Source: Flavobacterium sp. HSC-32F16 (GTDB lineage Bacteria > Bacteroidota > Bacteroidia > Flavobacteriales > Flavobacteriaceae). From it: a DNA stretch of 64,000 nt. Below the pieces are notes generated by a model that was given only the letters and a program-made list of their open reading frames with translations, searched no databases and was not told where the DNA came from. The stretch covers positions 1-64,000 of the forward strand of contig NZ_JALKAC010000001.1 of assembly GCF_024171645.1 (NCBI RefSeq). Reading direction: 5' to 3'. The translations under genes were made by a program, and so were the position numbers. This document shows, piece by piece, positions 25,366-34,538 of the stretch. Position 1 is the stretch's first letter; the number at the start of each line of letters is the position of its first letter.

Positions 25366-26244
25366 ATGGAGAAATATTATAAGCCATCGGGCAAATTTTC
25401 ATCAATTTTTATCTTATACTTTTTGTTGGTCAGTGTTATAGTATTTCCAATTTTGGGATTAATATATGCTTGCTGTATCTGGTATATTCCTTTTATATAT
25501 ATTAACTTTTTTATTACGATGGGTTTTGGCTTTCTGGCAGGATTTGTAATTGCTCTGTTTGTCATTAAAAAAGGAAAGGTCAGAAATCCGCTTTTAGGAC
25601 TTGTTATTGGAGTGGCAGGTGCTCTTTTGGCATTGTATTTTCATTGGGCAATCTGGATTGATCTTGTTATTAATGCCGGAGAAAGCTATGGTTCTAATAA
25701 AGTGGGTATTACAGTAAGTAATATTGATTTTTTACAAGTTTTTTCATTAGTATTTCGACCTGATTTAGTTTTTGAATATATTGGTCAGGTGAATGAATAC
25801 GGTACATGGGGTATTCGAGGAGCAACGGTAAGCGGTACATTTCTTTGGGTTATCTGGTCAATAGAACTTATTATTGTGATTGCGATTTCGGGTTTTTTGT
25901 CTTATTTAGAAGCAAAGAAGCCATTTTCGGAGTCAACTAATTCCTGGTATGAAGAAGTTATACTTCCTGCTTTTAACTATATAGAAAACAAACAGCAAAT
26001 TATCGCATCTATAGCGCAAAGCAATCATGCTGATTTTGATTTTTTAAATAAAGACATTAATAGCGAGACAGATAATCATAGCATATTTACACTTTATAAA
26101 TCCAGATCTGGAAAAAACTACTTATCAATAGATAACAAGACATCAAAAACAGATGATAAAGGTAATGTTTCATTTGATAATGATCAAATTGTAGAATATA
26201 TCGCTATTAACAGTGAATTTTCAAAAATATTACTGGATAAATAA
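25366..26244 (+). CDS. Integral membrane protein of unknown function
   Basis: A 292-residue protein. The first two thirds hold about five membrane segments: FSSIFILYFLLVSVIVFPILGLIYACCIW (one or two), FFITMGFGFLAGFVIALFVI, NPLLGLVIGVAGALLALYFHWAIW and GTFLWVIWSIELIIVIAISGFLSYL. The last 90 residues (from about 200) form a soluble cytoplasmic tail. Weakly reminiscent of proteins annotated as hypothetical in Flavobacterium; no functional motif seen. It lies just after the structured repeat and before the rpsA promoter. Confidence 0.65.
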   Translation: MEKYYKPSGKFSSIFILYFLLVSVIVFPILGLIYACCIWYIPFIYINFFITMGFGFLAGFVIALFVIKKGKVRNPLLGLVIGVAGALLALYFHWAIWIDLVINAGESYGSNKVGITVSNIDFLQVFSLVFRPDLVFEYIGQVNEYGTWGIRGATVSGTFLWVIWSIELIIVIAISGFLSYLEAKKPFSESTNSWYEEVILPAFNYIENKQQIIASIAQSNHADFDFLNKDINSETDNHSIFTLYKSRSGKNYLSIDNKTSKTDDKGNVSFDNDQIVEYIAINSEFSKILLDK

Positions 26245-26259
26245 TAAGTGGCTTATCTA

Positions 26260-26290
26260 TTTGTAATTACAAATATTTGTAGTAATTTTG
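26260..26290 (+). promoter_or_regulatory. Promoter of rpsA
   Basis: TTTG (26260-26263), 19 bases, TAATTTTG (26283-26290): an exact match to the Bacteroidota housekeeping promoter. Transcription would start near 26297, leaving a leader of about 110 bases. Confidence 0.8.
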
Positions 26291-26296
26291 CAAACC

Positions 26297-26408
26297 TTTT
26301 GGCAGAGAAGAGTTTCCATTAGGTATCAACCATTTATGTAAAACAACTTCTGTATTTTCTATCGCATAGAGAAACTCGAGAAAAACAGAATACAAATTTT
26401 TTATCAGC
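26297..26408 (+). promoter_or_regulatory. Structured 5' leader of rpsA
   Basis: A hairpin of TTCTGTATTTTCT (26348-26360) with AGAAAAACAGAA (26379-26390; one bulged A) ends 18 bases before the ATG. GAAACTC in its loop (26371-26377) is complementary to GAGTTTC at 26310-26316, allowing an alternative or pseudoknot fold. S1 genes are autoregulated in other bacteria; here that is inference. Confidence 0.5.
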
Positions 26409-28187
26409 ATGTCTGAACAATTAAAATCACAAGAAGAGTTTTTAGCAAATTTTAACTGGCATAACTTCCAAGAAGGAATTGATGCAGTAGATGAGAAAAA
26501 CTTACAAGAGTTTGAAGAACTAGTATCTAAAACTTTCATCGCTACAGATCAAGAAGAAGTAGTTGAAGGAGTTGTTGTTAGAATTACAGATAGAGACGTT
26601 ATCGTTGATATCAATGCTAAATCTGAAGGTGTTATTTCTTTAAACGAATTCCGTTACAACCCAAACTTAAAAGTAGGTGACAAAGTTGAAGTATTAATCG
26701 ACATCCGTGAGGATAAAACAGGTCAATTAGTATTATCTCACAGAAAAGCACGTACTATCAAATCTTGGGATAGAGTTATTGCAGCTAATGAAACTGGAGA
26801 AATCGTTAACGGTTTTGTTAAATGTAGAACTAAAGGAGGTATGATCGTTGACGTATTCGGTATCGAGGCGTTCTTACCAGGATCTCAAATTGACGTTAAG
26901 CCAATTAGAGACTACGATGTATATGTAAACAAAATGATGGAATTCAAAGTGGTAAAAATTAACCACGAATTCAAAAACGTTGTTGTATCTCACAAAGCTC
27001 TTATCGAGGCTGATATTGAAGTACAGAAAAAAGAAATCATCGGTCAATTACAAAAAGGACAAGTATTAGAAGGTGTTGTTAAAAACATTACTTCTTATGG
27101 TGTGTTCATTGACTTAGGTGGTGTTGACGGATTAATTCACATTACTGACCTTTCTTGGAGCAGAATCAATCACCCAAGTGAAGTTCTTGAATTAGACCAA
27201 AAATTAAACGTTGTAATCCTTGATTTCGATGATGAGAAAACAAGAATTCAATTAGGATTGAAACAATTAAACGCTCACCCATGGGATGCTTTAGATGCTA
27301 ATTTAACTATTGGTGATAAAGTAAAAGGTAAAGTAGTTGTAATCGCTGATTACGGTGCATTTATCGAAGTTGCTGAAGGTGTTGAAGGTTTAATCCACGT
27401 TTCTGAAATGTCATGGTCAACTCACTTACGTTCTGCACAGGACTTCGTGAAAGTTGGAGATGTTGTTGAAGCAGTTATCTTAACTCTTGACAGAGATGAT
27501 CGTAAGATGTCATTAGGTATCAAACAATTAACTCAAGATCCATGGACTGATATTACTTCTAAATACCCAGTAGGTTCTAAACATACAGGTATCGTTAGAA
27601 ACTTTACAAACTTTGGTATTTTCGTAGAATTAGAAGAAGGAATTGATGGATTAATCTACATTTCTGACCTTTCTTGGACTAAGAAAATCAAACACCCATC
27701 TGAATTTGTAAATGTTGGTGAAAAACTGGATGTAGTTGTATTAGAATTAGATGTTGAAGGACGTAAATTATCTTTAGGTCACAAACAAACTACTGCTAAT
27801 CCTTGGGATCAATACGAAGATTCTTTCGCTGTAGGAACTATCCACAATGGTGAAATTTCTGAAATCGTTGACAAAGGAGCTACTGTAGAATTCGGAGATG
27901 ATATCGTTGCTTTCATTCCTACTCGTCACCTTGAAAAAGAAGACGGAAAGAAATTGAAAAAAGGTGATACTGCTGATTTCAAAGTAATCGAATTCAACAA
28001 AGAATTCAAAAGAGTAGTTGCTTCTCACACTGCTATCTTCCGTGAAGAAGAAGAGAAAAACGTGAAAGCTGCAACTGAAAATACTTCATCTAACTCTACT
28101 ACTAATGCACCAGCTGCAACTTTAGGAGATAACAATGATGTATTAGCTGCATTAAAAGCTAAAATGGAAAAAACGGAGAAAAAATAA
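26409..28187 (+). CDS. rpsA: 30S ribosomal protein S1
   Basis: A 592-residue protein with six S1 RNA-binding domains, recognisable from successive motifs VVVRITDRDVIVDI, GFVKCRTKGGMIVDVFG, GVVKNITSYGVFIDLGGVDG, GKVVVIADYGAFIEV, GIVRNFTNFGIFVELEEG and GEISEIVDKGATVEFG. It binds mRNA on the small ribosomal subunit. An extra Ser/Thr/Asn-rich and Lys-rich tail of about 45 residues follows the last domain. Codon use is that of a highly expressed gene (many AAC, TTC and GAC codons next to AT-rich neighbours). It has a consensus promoter, a long leader and a strong terminator. Confidence 0.97.
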   Translation: MSEQLKSQEEFLANFNWHNFQEGIDAVDEKNLQEFEELVSKTFIATDQEEVVEGVVVRITDRDVIVDINAKSEGVISLNEFRYNPNLKVGDKVEVLIDIREDKTGQLVLSHRKARTIKSWDRVIAANETGEIVNGFVKCRTKGGMIVDVFGIEAFLPGSQIDVKPIRDYDVYVNKMMEFKVVKINHEFKNVVVSHKALIEADIEVQKKEIIGQLQKGQVLEGVVKNITSYGVFIDLGGVDGLIHITDLSWSRINHPSEVLELDQKLNVVILDFDDEKTRIQLGLKQLNAHPWDALDANLTIGDKVKGKVVVIADYGAFIEVAEGVEGLIHVSEMSWSTHLRSAQDFVKVGDVVEAVILTLDRDDRKMSLGIKQLTQDPWTDITSKYPVGSKHTGIVRNFTNFGIFVELEEGIDGLIYISDLSWTKKIKHPSEFVNVGEKLDVVVLELDVEGRKLSLGHKQTTANPWDQYEDSFAVGTIHNGEISEIVDKGATVEFGDDIVAFIPTRHLEKEDGKKLKKGDTADFKVIEFNKEFKRVVASHTAIFREEEEKNVKAATENTSSNSTTNAPAATLGDNNDVLAALKAKMEKTEKK

Positions 28188-28208
28188 TTCTTAGTTTTCT
28201 TTAAATAG

Positions 28209-28240
28209 AAAGTCCCACAGAAATGTGGGACTTTTTTTTG
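28209..28240 (+). terminator. Rho-independent terminator of rpsA
   Basis: An 11-bp stem AAAGTCCCACA (28209-28219 with 28224-28234), GAAA tetraloop and a long T tract. Confidence 0.95.
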
Positions 28241-28278
28241 TTTTAATACTTTTATTTTATAAAATTTAACAAAAAAAG

Positions 28279-28308
28279 TTGTGTTATTGTCTTAAAAAGT
28301 TACTTTTG
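28279..28308 (+). promoter_or_regulatory. Promoter of the LRR cargo gene
   Basis: TTG (28279-28281), 19 bases, TACTTTTG (28301-28308), followed 18 bases later by the ATG at 28326. Confidence 0.65.
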
Positions 28309-28325
28309 TTTGAAAATTCCTAAAT

Positions 28326-31300
28326 ATGAAGAAACTTTACTTTTTAATTTTGGCTTTATGCTTTTTTAATGGTTTGAGTGCACAGGTTCTTAATTTTCCT
28401 GATGCAGTTTTAAAAAATATTTTGATTTCTACAAATTGTGTCGACAATAATAATGATGGTATAGCAGATAGTGATGCTGATACAAATAATGATAATGAGA
28501 TTGATTATAATGAAGCTAGTGTAATTAACAATCTATATTTGGATGGAAATATTAGCTCTTTAGAAGGTTTTGATTCTAATAATTTTTCAGGATTGAAAAA
28601 CTTGAGTATTAAAAATACTTCTTTAACTAAAATAAGTCTTTCCTATTTTAGTTCATTAAAGATTTTAAAAATAAATAATAATTCACAATTAAAATCTTTG
28701 CTTTTAACTTATCTGACTTCTTTATCAACTCTTGATTGTTCTAATAATCAATTGAATTTTATTAAAAGAGATTTTACCAATAATATCGTTAATGTTAATT
28801 GTAGTTACAATAATTTGACTACACTATATTTTTCAGATATAAATGCATTAACTAATTTAAACTGTTCAAATAATAACATTTCAAGTTTATTTTTAAATCG
28901 ACCATATAACGTTTTTAGTTCTCTAGAGTTTAATAATAATTTAAATTTAAGCTCTATTTGTGCATATCAAAGTGATATTTCATTAATTCAAAATAAATTA
29001 GCAGAATATGGAATTTCGAATGTTACAGTAGTAAATTCTTGTGCTTTACCTCAATGTGCGGCAGGAACTATATGTTTTGATGATGAAAATTTTAAAAATT
29101 CTATTTTAAACAACACAAATATTGATTTAAACTTTGATGGTGAAATTCAGTTTTCTGAAGCATTACAGGTAACTACAATGAGTATAGCTCAAAATGCTAA
29201 GTCAATTAATGCAATTAAGTATTTTACCAACTTAAAAAGTTTAACTATTGATAACACTCAAATAGGAGGAACAATAGATTTAACCAGTTTGGTTAATTTA
29301 GAAGATTTGACTGTACAATGGAACAGTATTTTCACAACATTAAAAATTGATGATTTAGCTAACTTAAAGACTTTAAATATTAATAATAATCATAATTTGT
29401 TCGGTTTGTATGCAAATGGACTTACAAATCTTAGCAGTGTTAAATGTAATATTAATCAATATTTATCTGTTTTTCAAATGAAAAACGCCTCTAATTTATT
29501 AACTATAGACTGCTCAAACAATGCTATTACATCTTTGGATTTATTAAACGGTACAAACATAAAATCCATTAAATGCAGTAATAATAATATAACTTATTTA
29601 AATACTGGCTCTACAACAAATTTAATTGATTTAAATTTTTCCGGAAATAAAATTACCTCTTTTAATTTTTTACCATTTGTAAATTTGCAAACGCTTAATT
29701 TTTCTGCAAATCCAATATCTATTTTTGATTTAACGGGGTTAAATAATTTGCAAAAACTTGAATGTCAAAGTGCAAAACTTTCAAAAATAGATATTTCCTA
29801 TTTACCTGGTCTAAAAGAATTAAATTGTGGACATAATAATATTTTAACTGATATTTTTATTAAAAATAATAATCCTAATCAGGATTTAATAGCATTAAAT
29901 ATAATTGGAAATTTAAATCTTAAACATATTTGTGCAGATATTATAGATTTTAATGTTATTCAAAAAAGCATAGATTTAAGCGGTTTAAATAATGTTTTAT
30001 TAGATTCTAGTTGTAGCTGCGTAGGTGCTTGCAGTGATGCAATTATTAATATTCCAGATCCAATTTTTAAAGCAAAATTATTATCTGCAACTAATCAAAA
30101 TTATGTTGCAAGGAATTTATCTGGTTCTTATTTTAAAATTGATGCTAATAATGATAAAGAAATACAATTAAGCGAAGCGTTTAATGTTTATTCTTTGACT
30201 TTAAATGAAAGCAATATTTCTTCTTTACTCGGAATTGAATATTTTGTAAATCTTGGAGTATTAGATTGTTATATGAATAAAATTAAATTGCTTAACGTTA
30301 GTAATTTATCAAAATTAACTTCCATTCAATGTCAGATTAATGGCTTAACTTCATTAAATATAAGTGGTTTAACAAAAATTCAACGACTTATTTGTTCTAC
30401 AAATAGTTTAACATCTTTGGATCTTAGCAATTTAACCGAATTAACGCATCTTGACTGTTCAGGAAACCAATTGTCATCATTAATGATAAAAAATGGAATA
30501 GATGAAGACCGACTTTATTTTACTCAAAATCCCAATTTAAAATACATTTGTGCTGATGAATCTCAAATTCCAGCTATACAGTCACAACTTTTATCAGCAA
30601 ATATTAAAGATTGTAATGTTAATTCGTATTGCACATTTAAACCAGGAGGTAAGTTTTATGCAATTAAAGGAAATAATAGATTAGATTTAAATAATAATGG
30701 ATGTGACAATGGAGATATTAAATTTCAAAATATGAAAGTTAATATTGCAAATCAAACTATAACAAACAGTTCTGCATCTGATGAAAATGGTGATTACAAT
30801 TATTATGTTAAATCGGGATCTTATGATGTTACTCCAATACTAGAAAACCCAGCGTATTTTAATGTTTATCCAACAACAGTTAAAGTTAATTTTCCAACAG
30901 AATCCAGTCCATTTACTCAAGATTTTTGTATTACTGCAAACGGTGTTCATCCAGATTTAGAAGTTGTTTTATTACCAATAGAACCTGCTAGACCGGGTTT
31001 TAATGCTGCATATAAAATTGTCTATAAAAATAAAGGAAATACTACGCAATCTGGTTCAGTAAATTTAAGTTTTGATGATGCTGTTTTAGATTTCGTTACA
31101 GCAAAACCAATACCGGTGACTAATTCCTTTAATAATTTATCTTGGAATTTTGTTAATTTATTGCCATATGAAACTCGCGAAATTAAATTTACTGTAAATG
31201 CAAATTCTCCAGTAGAAAAACCAGCATTAAATATTGGGGATATATTAAATTTTAAAACAACAATAGCAGGCGCTGTAACAGACGAAACTCCAATTGATAA

Positions 31301-32003
31301 TACATTTGTTTTAAATCAAACTGTTGTTGGTTCTTATGATCCAAACGATAAAACCTGCTTAGAAGGAACAGTTGTTACACCAAGTTTAATTGGTGAATAT
31401 GTACATTACATGATCCGCTTTGAGAATACAGGAACCTTTGCTGCACAAAACATCGTTGTAAAAGACATGATTGATTTATCTAAATTTGATATTTCAAGTT
31501 TAATTACAACCAGTTCAAGCCATTCCTTTGTAATTAAAATATCAGAAGTAAATAAAGTAGAATTTATATTTGAAAACATCAATCTTCCTTTTGACGATGC
31601 AAATAATGATGGTTATATCGCTTTTAAGATCAAAACAAAACCTACTTTACGAGTTGGAGATACATTTACTAATGAAGCCAATATTTACTTCGATTACAAT
31701 TTTCCAATCTTAACCAATAAGGCAACATCAACTTTTAAAACATTAGGAACTCAGGATTTTGAATTTTCTAAGTATTTAACTTTGTATCCTAATCCTGTAA
31801 ATAATATTTTGAATGTGAATAGAACTCAGGATATAGAAATACAATCTTTTAAAATATATGATATTTTAGGTCAGTTGGTAATTGCGGTTCCAAATGCAAA
31901 AGAAGTTTCAAGTATTGATGTTTCTAGATTAAATTCGGGTAATTACTTTATAAAAGTAAAATCAGATAAAGGAAGTTCAAATATGAAATTTATTAAGTTA
32001 TAA
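28326..32003 (+). CDS. Type IX secreted leucine-rich-repeat protein with C-terminal sorting domain
   Basis: A 1225-residue protein with a signal peptide (MKKLYFLILALCFFNGLSAQ). It carries three modules, each opening with an acidic EF-hand/dockerin-like loop (DNNNDGIADSDADTNNDNE near 40, LNFDGEIQFSEA near 270, DANNDKEIQLSEA near 610) followed by leucine-rich repeats with LxxLxCSxNxLxxL units. Then come a short beta domain (GGKFYAIKGNNRLDLNNNGCDNG), a DUF11/DUF7619-like repeat region (NTGTFAAQNIVVKDMID) and a type A sorting domain from about 1148 (LTLYPNPVNNILNV ... NSGNYFIKVKSDKGSSNMKFIKL). It is exported and probably surface-attached by the type IX system, and may bind protein or carbohydrate through the LRRs. 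Confidence 0.9.
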   Translation: MKKLYFLILALCFFNGLSAQVLNFPDAVLKNILISTNCVDNNNDGIADSDADTNNDNEIDYNEASVINNLYLDGNISSLEGFDSNNFSGLKNLSIKNTSLTKISLSYFSSLKILKINNNSQLKSLLLTYLTSLSTLDCSNNQLNFIKRDFTNNIVNVNCSYNNLTTLYFSDINALTNLNCSNNNISSLFLNRPYNVFSSLEFNNNLNLSSICAYQSDISLIQNKLAEYGISNVTVVNSCALPQCAAGTICFDDENFKNSILNNTNIDLNFDGEIQFSEALQVTTMSIAQNAKSINAIKYFTNLKSLTIDNTQIGGTIDLTSLVNLEDLTVQWNSIFTTLKIDDLANLKTLNINNNHNLFGLYANGLTNLSSVKCNINQYLSVFQMKNASNLLTIDCSNNAITSLDLLNGTNIKSIKCSNNNITYLNTGSTTNLIDLNFSGNKITSFNFLPFVNLQTLNFSANPISIFDLTGLNNLQKLECQSAKLSKIDISYLPGLKELNCGHNNILTDIFIKNNNPNQDLIALNIIGNLNLKHICADIIDFNVIQKSIDLSGLNNVLLDSSCSCVGACSDAIINIPDPIFKAKLLSATNQNYVARNLSGSYFKIDANNDKEIQLSEAFNVYSLTLNESNISSLLGIEYFVNLGVLDCYMNKIKLLNVSNLSKLTSIQCQINGLTSLNISGLTKIQRLICSTNSLTSLDLSNLTELTHLDCSGNQLSSLMIKNGIDEDRLYFTQNPNLKYICADESQIPAIQSQLLSANIKDCNVNSYCTFKPGGKFYAIKGNNRLDLNNNGCDNGDIKFQNMKVNIANQTITNSSASDENGDYNYYVKSGSYDVTPILENPAYFNVYPTTVKVNFPTESSPFTQDFCITANGVHPDLEVVLLPIEPARPGFNAAYKIVYKNKGNTTQSGSVNLSFDDAVLDFVTAKPIPVTNSFNNLSWNFVNLLPYETREIKFTVNANSPVEKPALNIGDILNFKTTIAGAVTDETPIDNTFVLNQTVVGSYDPNDKTCLEGTVVTPSLIGEYVHYMIRFENTGTFAAQNIVVKDMIDLSKFDISSLITTSSSHSFVIKISEVNKVEFIFENINLPFDDANNDGYIAFKIKTKPTLRVGDTFTNEANIYFDYNFPILTNKATSTFKTLGTQDFEFSKYLTLYPNPVNNILNVNRTQDIEIQSFKIYDILGQLVIAVPNAKEVSSIDVSRLNSGNYFIKVKSDKGSSNMKFIKL

Positions 32004-32016
32004 TAATAGGTAACAG

Positions 32017-32045
32017 AAAGTCCCGCATAATGCGGGACTTTTTTG
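32017..32045 (+). terminator. Rho-independent terminator of the LRR cargo gene
   Basis: Stem AAAGTCCCGCA (32017-32027) with TGCGGGACTTT (32031-32041), a 3-base TAA loop, and a T tract. Confidence 0.9.
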
Positions 32046-32069
32046 TTTGAATTTTCGATTTGTGCTTTA

Positions 32070-32600
32070 TCATTTAGCTGCTAATAATTTTTTCTCTTCT
32101 GAAGTATAATAGTCAACAATTGAATAAGAATTTATATTTGTTATTCGGATTTCATCCAAAATATCAACTAAATTGCCATAGTTGGAATTTTTGCTGGGTT
32201 TTATAATTGCAGTAACACCTCTTTCAGGTCTGCCAAGTGCTGCAGAGTATTGCAAAACCTTTTTATTTCTTTCAAATAATTCCTTTCGAATCCCATTTTT
32301 ACCATATTGAACTTGTTTAGGAGTTTCTATTGGGGCATAAATAAGTCCCGAATAAATAATTATCTTATTATTATCATCTAAAAGTATTGTTATGGTTCGA
32401 TTTTCATCGGAATGGCTGCATCCTGCAAAAGGATGTTCTTCAGTGCAGCTCGGTATACTCAAATCCATAACTTTGGGTTTGGATAATTCCCCAACAACCA
32501 TAAAAAATATAATCAGTAAAAAAGAAACACTTACCATTGCAGTTAAATCAACTCTTGAACTTAACTTTTTACTTCTAACTTTTTGACGTAAATTATTCAT
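32070..32600 (-). CDS. ExbD/TolR-like membrane protein, copy 3
   Basis: A 176-residue protein: basic N-terminus, one membrane helix (about 17-37) and a periplasmic domain with IIKPSKNSNYGNLVDILDEIRI, the typical ExbD/TolR C-terminal pattern. The helix reads VDLTAMVSVSFLLIIFFMV; the position of the proton-carrying Asp of ExbD is Ser24. It has extra periplasmic Cys (PSCTEEHPFAGCS). Third of three tandem paralogs on this strand, 15 bases after copy 2, with no ExbB, TolQ or TonB gene nearby. Probably an envelope structural or regulatory protein rather than a standard motor subunit, but this is inference. Confidence 0.8.
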   Translation of the reverse strand: MNNLRQKVRSKKLSSRVDLTAMVSVSFLLIIFFMVVGELSKPKVMDLSIPSCTEEHPFAGCSHSDENRTITILLDDNNKIIIYSGLIYAPIETPKQVQYGKNGIRKELFERNKKVLQYSAALGRPERGVTAIIKPSKNSNYGNLVDILDEIRITNINSYSIVDYYTSEEKKLLAAK

Positions 32601-32615
32601 ATGATTCAGTTGAAG

Positions 32616-33149
32616 TTATTTTGAAGCTAATAATTTTGATTCTTCGGGAGTAAAATCATCTACAATAGCATAAGCTTCTATATTTGCTAGTCTCATCTCA
32701 TCTAGTATATCCACTAAATTTCCGTAATTACTTTTTTGAGATGGTTTTATAAAAACAACGACACCTCGGTTTGATTTACCTATAGCTGCCGAATATTCAA
32801 GGATCTTTTTATTTATACTTCTTAAATCAGTGCGAAATCCATTTTTACTATAATTTGTTTCTTTTGGTTTTCCTATTGGATTTTCTAAAAGACCAGCGTA
32901 CGTTATTAATTTGTTGTTATCTCCTAACAATACAGTGTAAAAACGCTCTCCTCTGTAACATCCGATAGATGGTTCCCCACCGCATCCTCGATCTCGATCT
33001 GGTAAACCAAGAGCGAGAGTTTTGGGCTTAGATAATTCACCCACAACCATAAAAAAAATAATCAGCAAAAACGAAACGCTGACCATTGCGGTTAAATCCA
33101 CTTTTGAACTCAATTTTTTACTTCTTACTTTTCTAGGTAGATTCTTCAT
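32616..33149 (-). CDS. ExbD/TolR-like membrane protein, copy 2
   Basis: A 177-residue paralog: N-terminus MKNLPRKVRSKKLSSKVDLT, membrane helix AMVSVSFLLIIFFMVV with Ser24 at the usual Asp position, and a periplasmic domain ending VDILDEMRLANIEAYAIVDDFTPEE. It contains two periplasmic Cys (GCGGEP, GCYRG). Middle gene of the triplet, 30 bases after copy 1 and 15 bases before copy 3, so one transcript is likely. The N-terminal 45 residues are nearly identical in all three copies while the periplasmic parts differ, as expected when the membrane part keeps a shared partner. Confidence 0.8.
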   Translation of the reverse strand: MKNLPRKVRSKKLSSKVDLTAMVSVSFLLIIFFMVVGELSKPKTLALGLPDRDRGCGGEPSIGCYRGERFYTVLLGDNNKLITYAGLLENPIGKPKETNYSKNGFRTDLRSINKKILEYSAAIGKSNRGVVVFIKPSQKSNYGNLVDILDEMRLANIEAYAIVDDFTPEESKLLASK

Positions 33150-33179
33150 AGATATTTTGGTTAAAAGTTAAATTGATAC

Positions 33180-33707
33180 TTATTTTAAGGCTAAAAGTTT
33201 ATATTCTTCCGGAGTAAATTCTGGTACGATTGCATAAGTCTCTATTTTTGCAATAGCCATTTCATCTAAAATGTCAACCAGATTTTTAAAGTTTGATTTT
33301 TTACTTGGTTTTATAATTACAATAATGTTTTCAGGTTTCAGGTTTCTTGAAGAATAGCCAAGTATATTTTGTTTTCTGCTTAATAATTCTTTGCGGATTC
33401 CTTCCTTACCGTATTGTATTTCTTTTGGAGCTATAATGGGAGAATCTAATAATCCCATGTAATAAATCAATCTATTATTTTTATCTAAAATTACTGTTAT
33501 TGATCGGTTTTCCCCTTCGCGCATTGGCCCACAAGAAATTCTTCCGTCATCGTTATGAGGTAAACTCAAATCCATAATTTTGGGCTTTGATAATTCCCCA
33601 ACAACCATAAAAAATATAATCAGCAAAAAAGAAACGCTGACCATTGCGGTTAAATCGACTCTTGTATTTAACTTTTTACTTCTTACTTTTTTAGGCAGAT
33701 TTTCCAT
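33180..33707 (-). CDS. ExbD/TolR-like membrane protein, copy 1
   Basis: A 175-residue paralog and first gene of the triplet. It has the same layout: MENLPKKVRSKKLNTRVDLT, a helix AMVSVSFLLIIFFMVV with Ser24, then LSKPKIMDLSLP and a periplasmic domain with IIKPSKKSNFKNLVDILDEMAIAKIETYAIV. A candidate -7 element (TAAATTTG on minus, 33762-33769) lies about 55 bases upstream. Function unknown; family membership is clear from the overall pattern, but the missing Asp speaks against ordinary proton-driven activity. Confidence 0.8.
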   Translation of the reverse strand: MENLPKKVRSKKLNTRVDLTAMVSVSFLLIIFFMVVGELSKPKIMDLSLPHNDDGRISCGPMREGENRSITVILDKNNRLIYYMGLLDSPIIAPKEIQYGKEGIRKELLSRKQNILGYSSRNLKPENIIVIIKPSKKSNFKNLVDILDEMAIAKIETYAIVPEFTPEEYKLLALK

Positions 33708-33761
33708 AAATGATAAATTTATTTACTAAAGTTAACAATAAATTTAACATACAGGCATAGT

Positions 33762-33769
33762 CAAATTTA
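33762..33769 (-). promoter_or_regulatory. Candidate -7 element of the ExbD-like operon
   Basis: On the minus strand this reads TAAATTTG, matching TAnnTTTG. No well-spaced TTG was found. It lies in the 211-base region divergent from the fasciclin gene. Confidence 0.4.
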
Positions 33770-33918
33770 AAAATAATTAAAAATAATTTTAAGCATTAAG
33801 TCCTTGTTTTACAGTCTTACTTGATGATTTTTTAATATTTATTAAAGTTTTTTGAAAATTCAATAAAACCAAAACAAATATATCACCGTAAATGAGCTTA
33901 TAACTTAAAACATTTATT

Positions 33919-34473
33919 ATGAAAACTAGAAATTTTTTAGCCACAGCAATTTTAGCATTAACATTCGGATTTACCTCTTTCGCTCAGAAATCAGTAATGG
34001 TTGGTGGAGCAGCGATGTATCCCAATAAAAATATAATTGAAAATGCCGTTAATTCAAAAGATCATACCACACTTGTTGCTGCTGTAAAAGCTGCAGGATT
34101 AGTAGAAACATTACAAGGTGCAGGACCATTTACAGTTTTTGCTCCAACTAATGCTGCTTTTGATAAATTACCAAAAGGAACTGTAGAGTCATTATTAAAA
34201 CCTGAAAACAAAAAAACACTTCAAACGATCTTGACCTATCATGTTGTTGCAGGAAAAATGAATGCATCTGATATTGCAAAAGCAATAAAAGAAGGAAAAG
34301 GTAAAGCAACTCTAAAAACAGTAAGCGGTGGTACTTTGACAGCCTGGATGAAAGGAAAAGATTTATATGTTACGGATGAAAACGGAAATAAATCTAAAGT
34401 AACAATTGCAGATGTGAACCAGTCAAATGGAGTTATTCATGTAGTTGATGCTGTATTATTACCAAAAAAATAA
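33919..34473 (+). CDS. Secreted fasciclin (FAS1) domain protein
   Basis: A 184-residue protein with a signal peptide (TAILALTFGFTSFAQ). A single FAS1 domain follows, with the H1 motif GPFTVFAPTNAAFDKLP, a central LQTILTYHVVAGKM and the H2-type end IADVNQSNGVIHVVDAVLLPK. FAS1 domains mediate weak adhesion in the envelope or outside the cell; the ligand is unknown. It stands alone with its own terminator, divergent from the ExbD-like genes. Confidence 0.9.
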   Translation: MKTRNFLATAILALTFGFTSFAQKSVMVGGAAMYPNKNIIENAVNSKDHTTLVAAVKAAGLVETLQGAGPFTVFAPTNAAFDKLPKGTVESLLKPENKKTLQTILTYHVVAGKMNASDIAKAIKEGKGKATLKTVSGGTLTAWMKGKDLYVTDENGNKSKVTIADVNQSNGVIHVVDAVLLPKK

Positions 34474-34508
34474 TAAAGTTCTCCAAAAACAGAATGCCTA
34501 CAATGAAG

Positions 34509-34538
34509 AAGCCTTGCTGAAGATGCAGGGCTTTTTTT
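34509..34538 (+). terminator. Rho-independent terminator of the fasciclin gene
   Basis: Stem AAGCCTTGC (34509-34517) with GCAGGGCTT (34525-34533; one G-U pair) and a T tract touching the convergent EamA stop codon. Confidence 0.8.
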
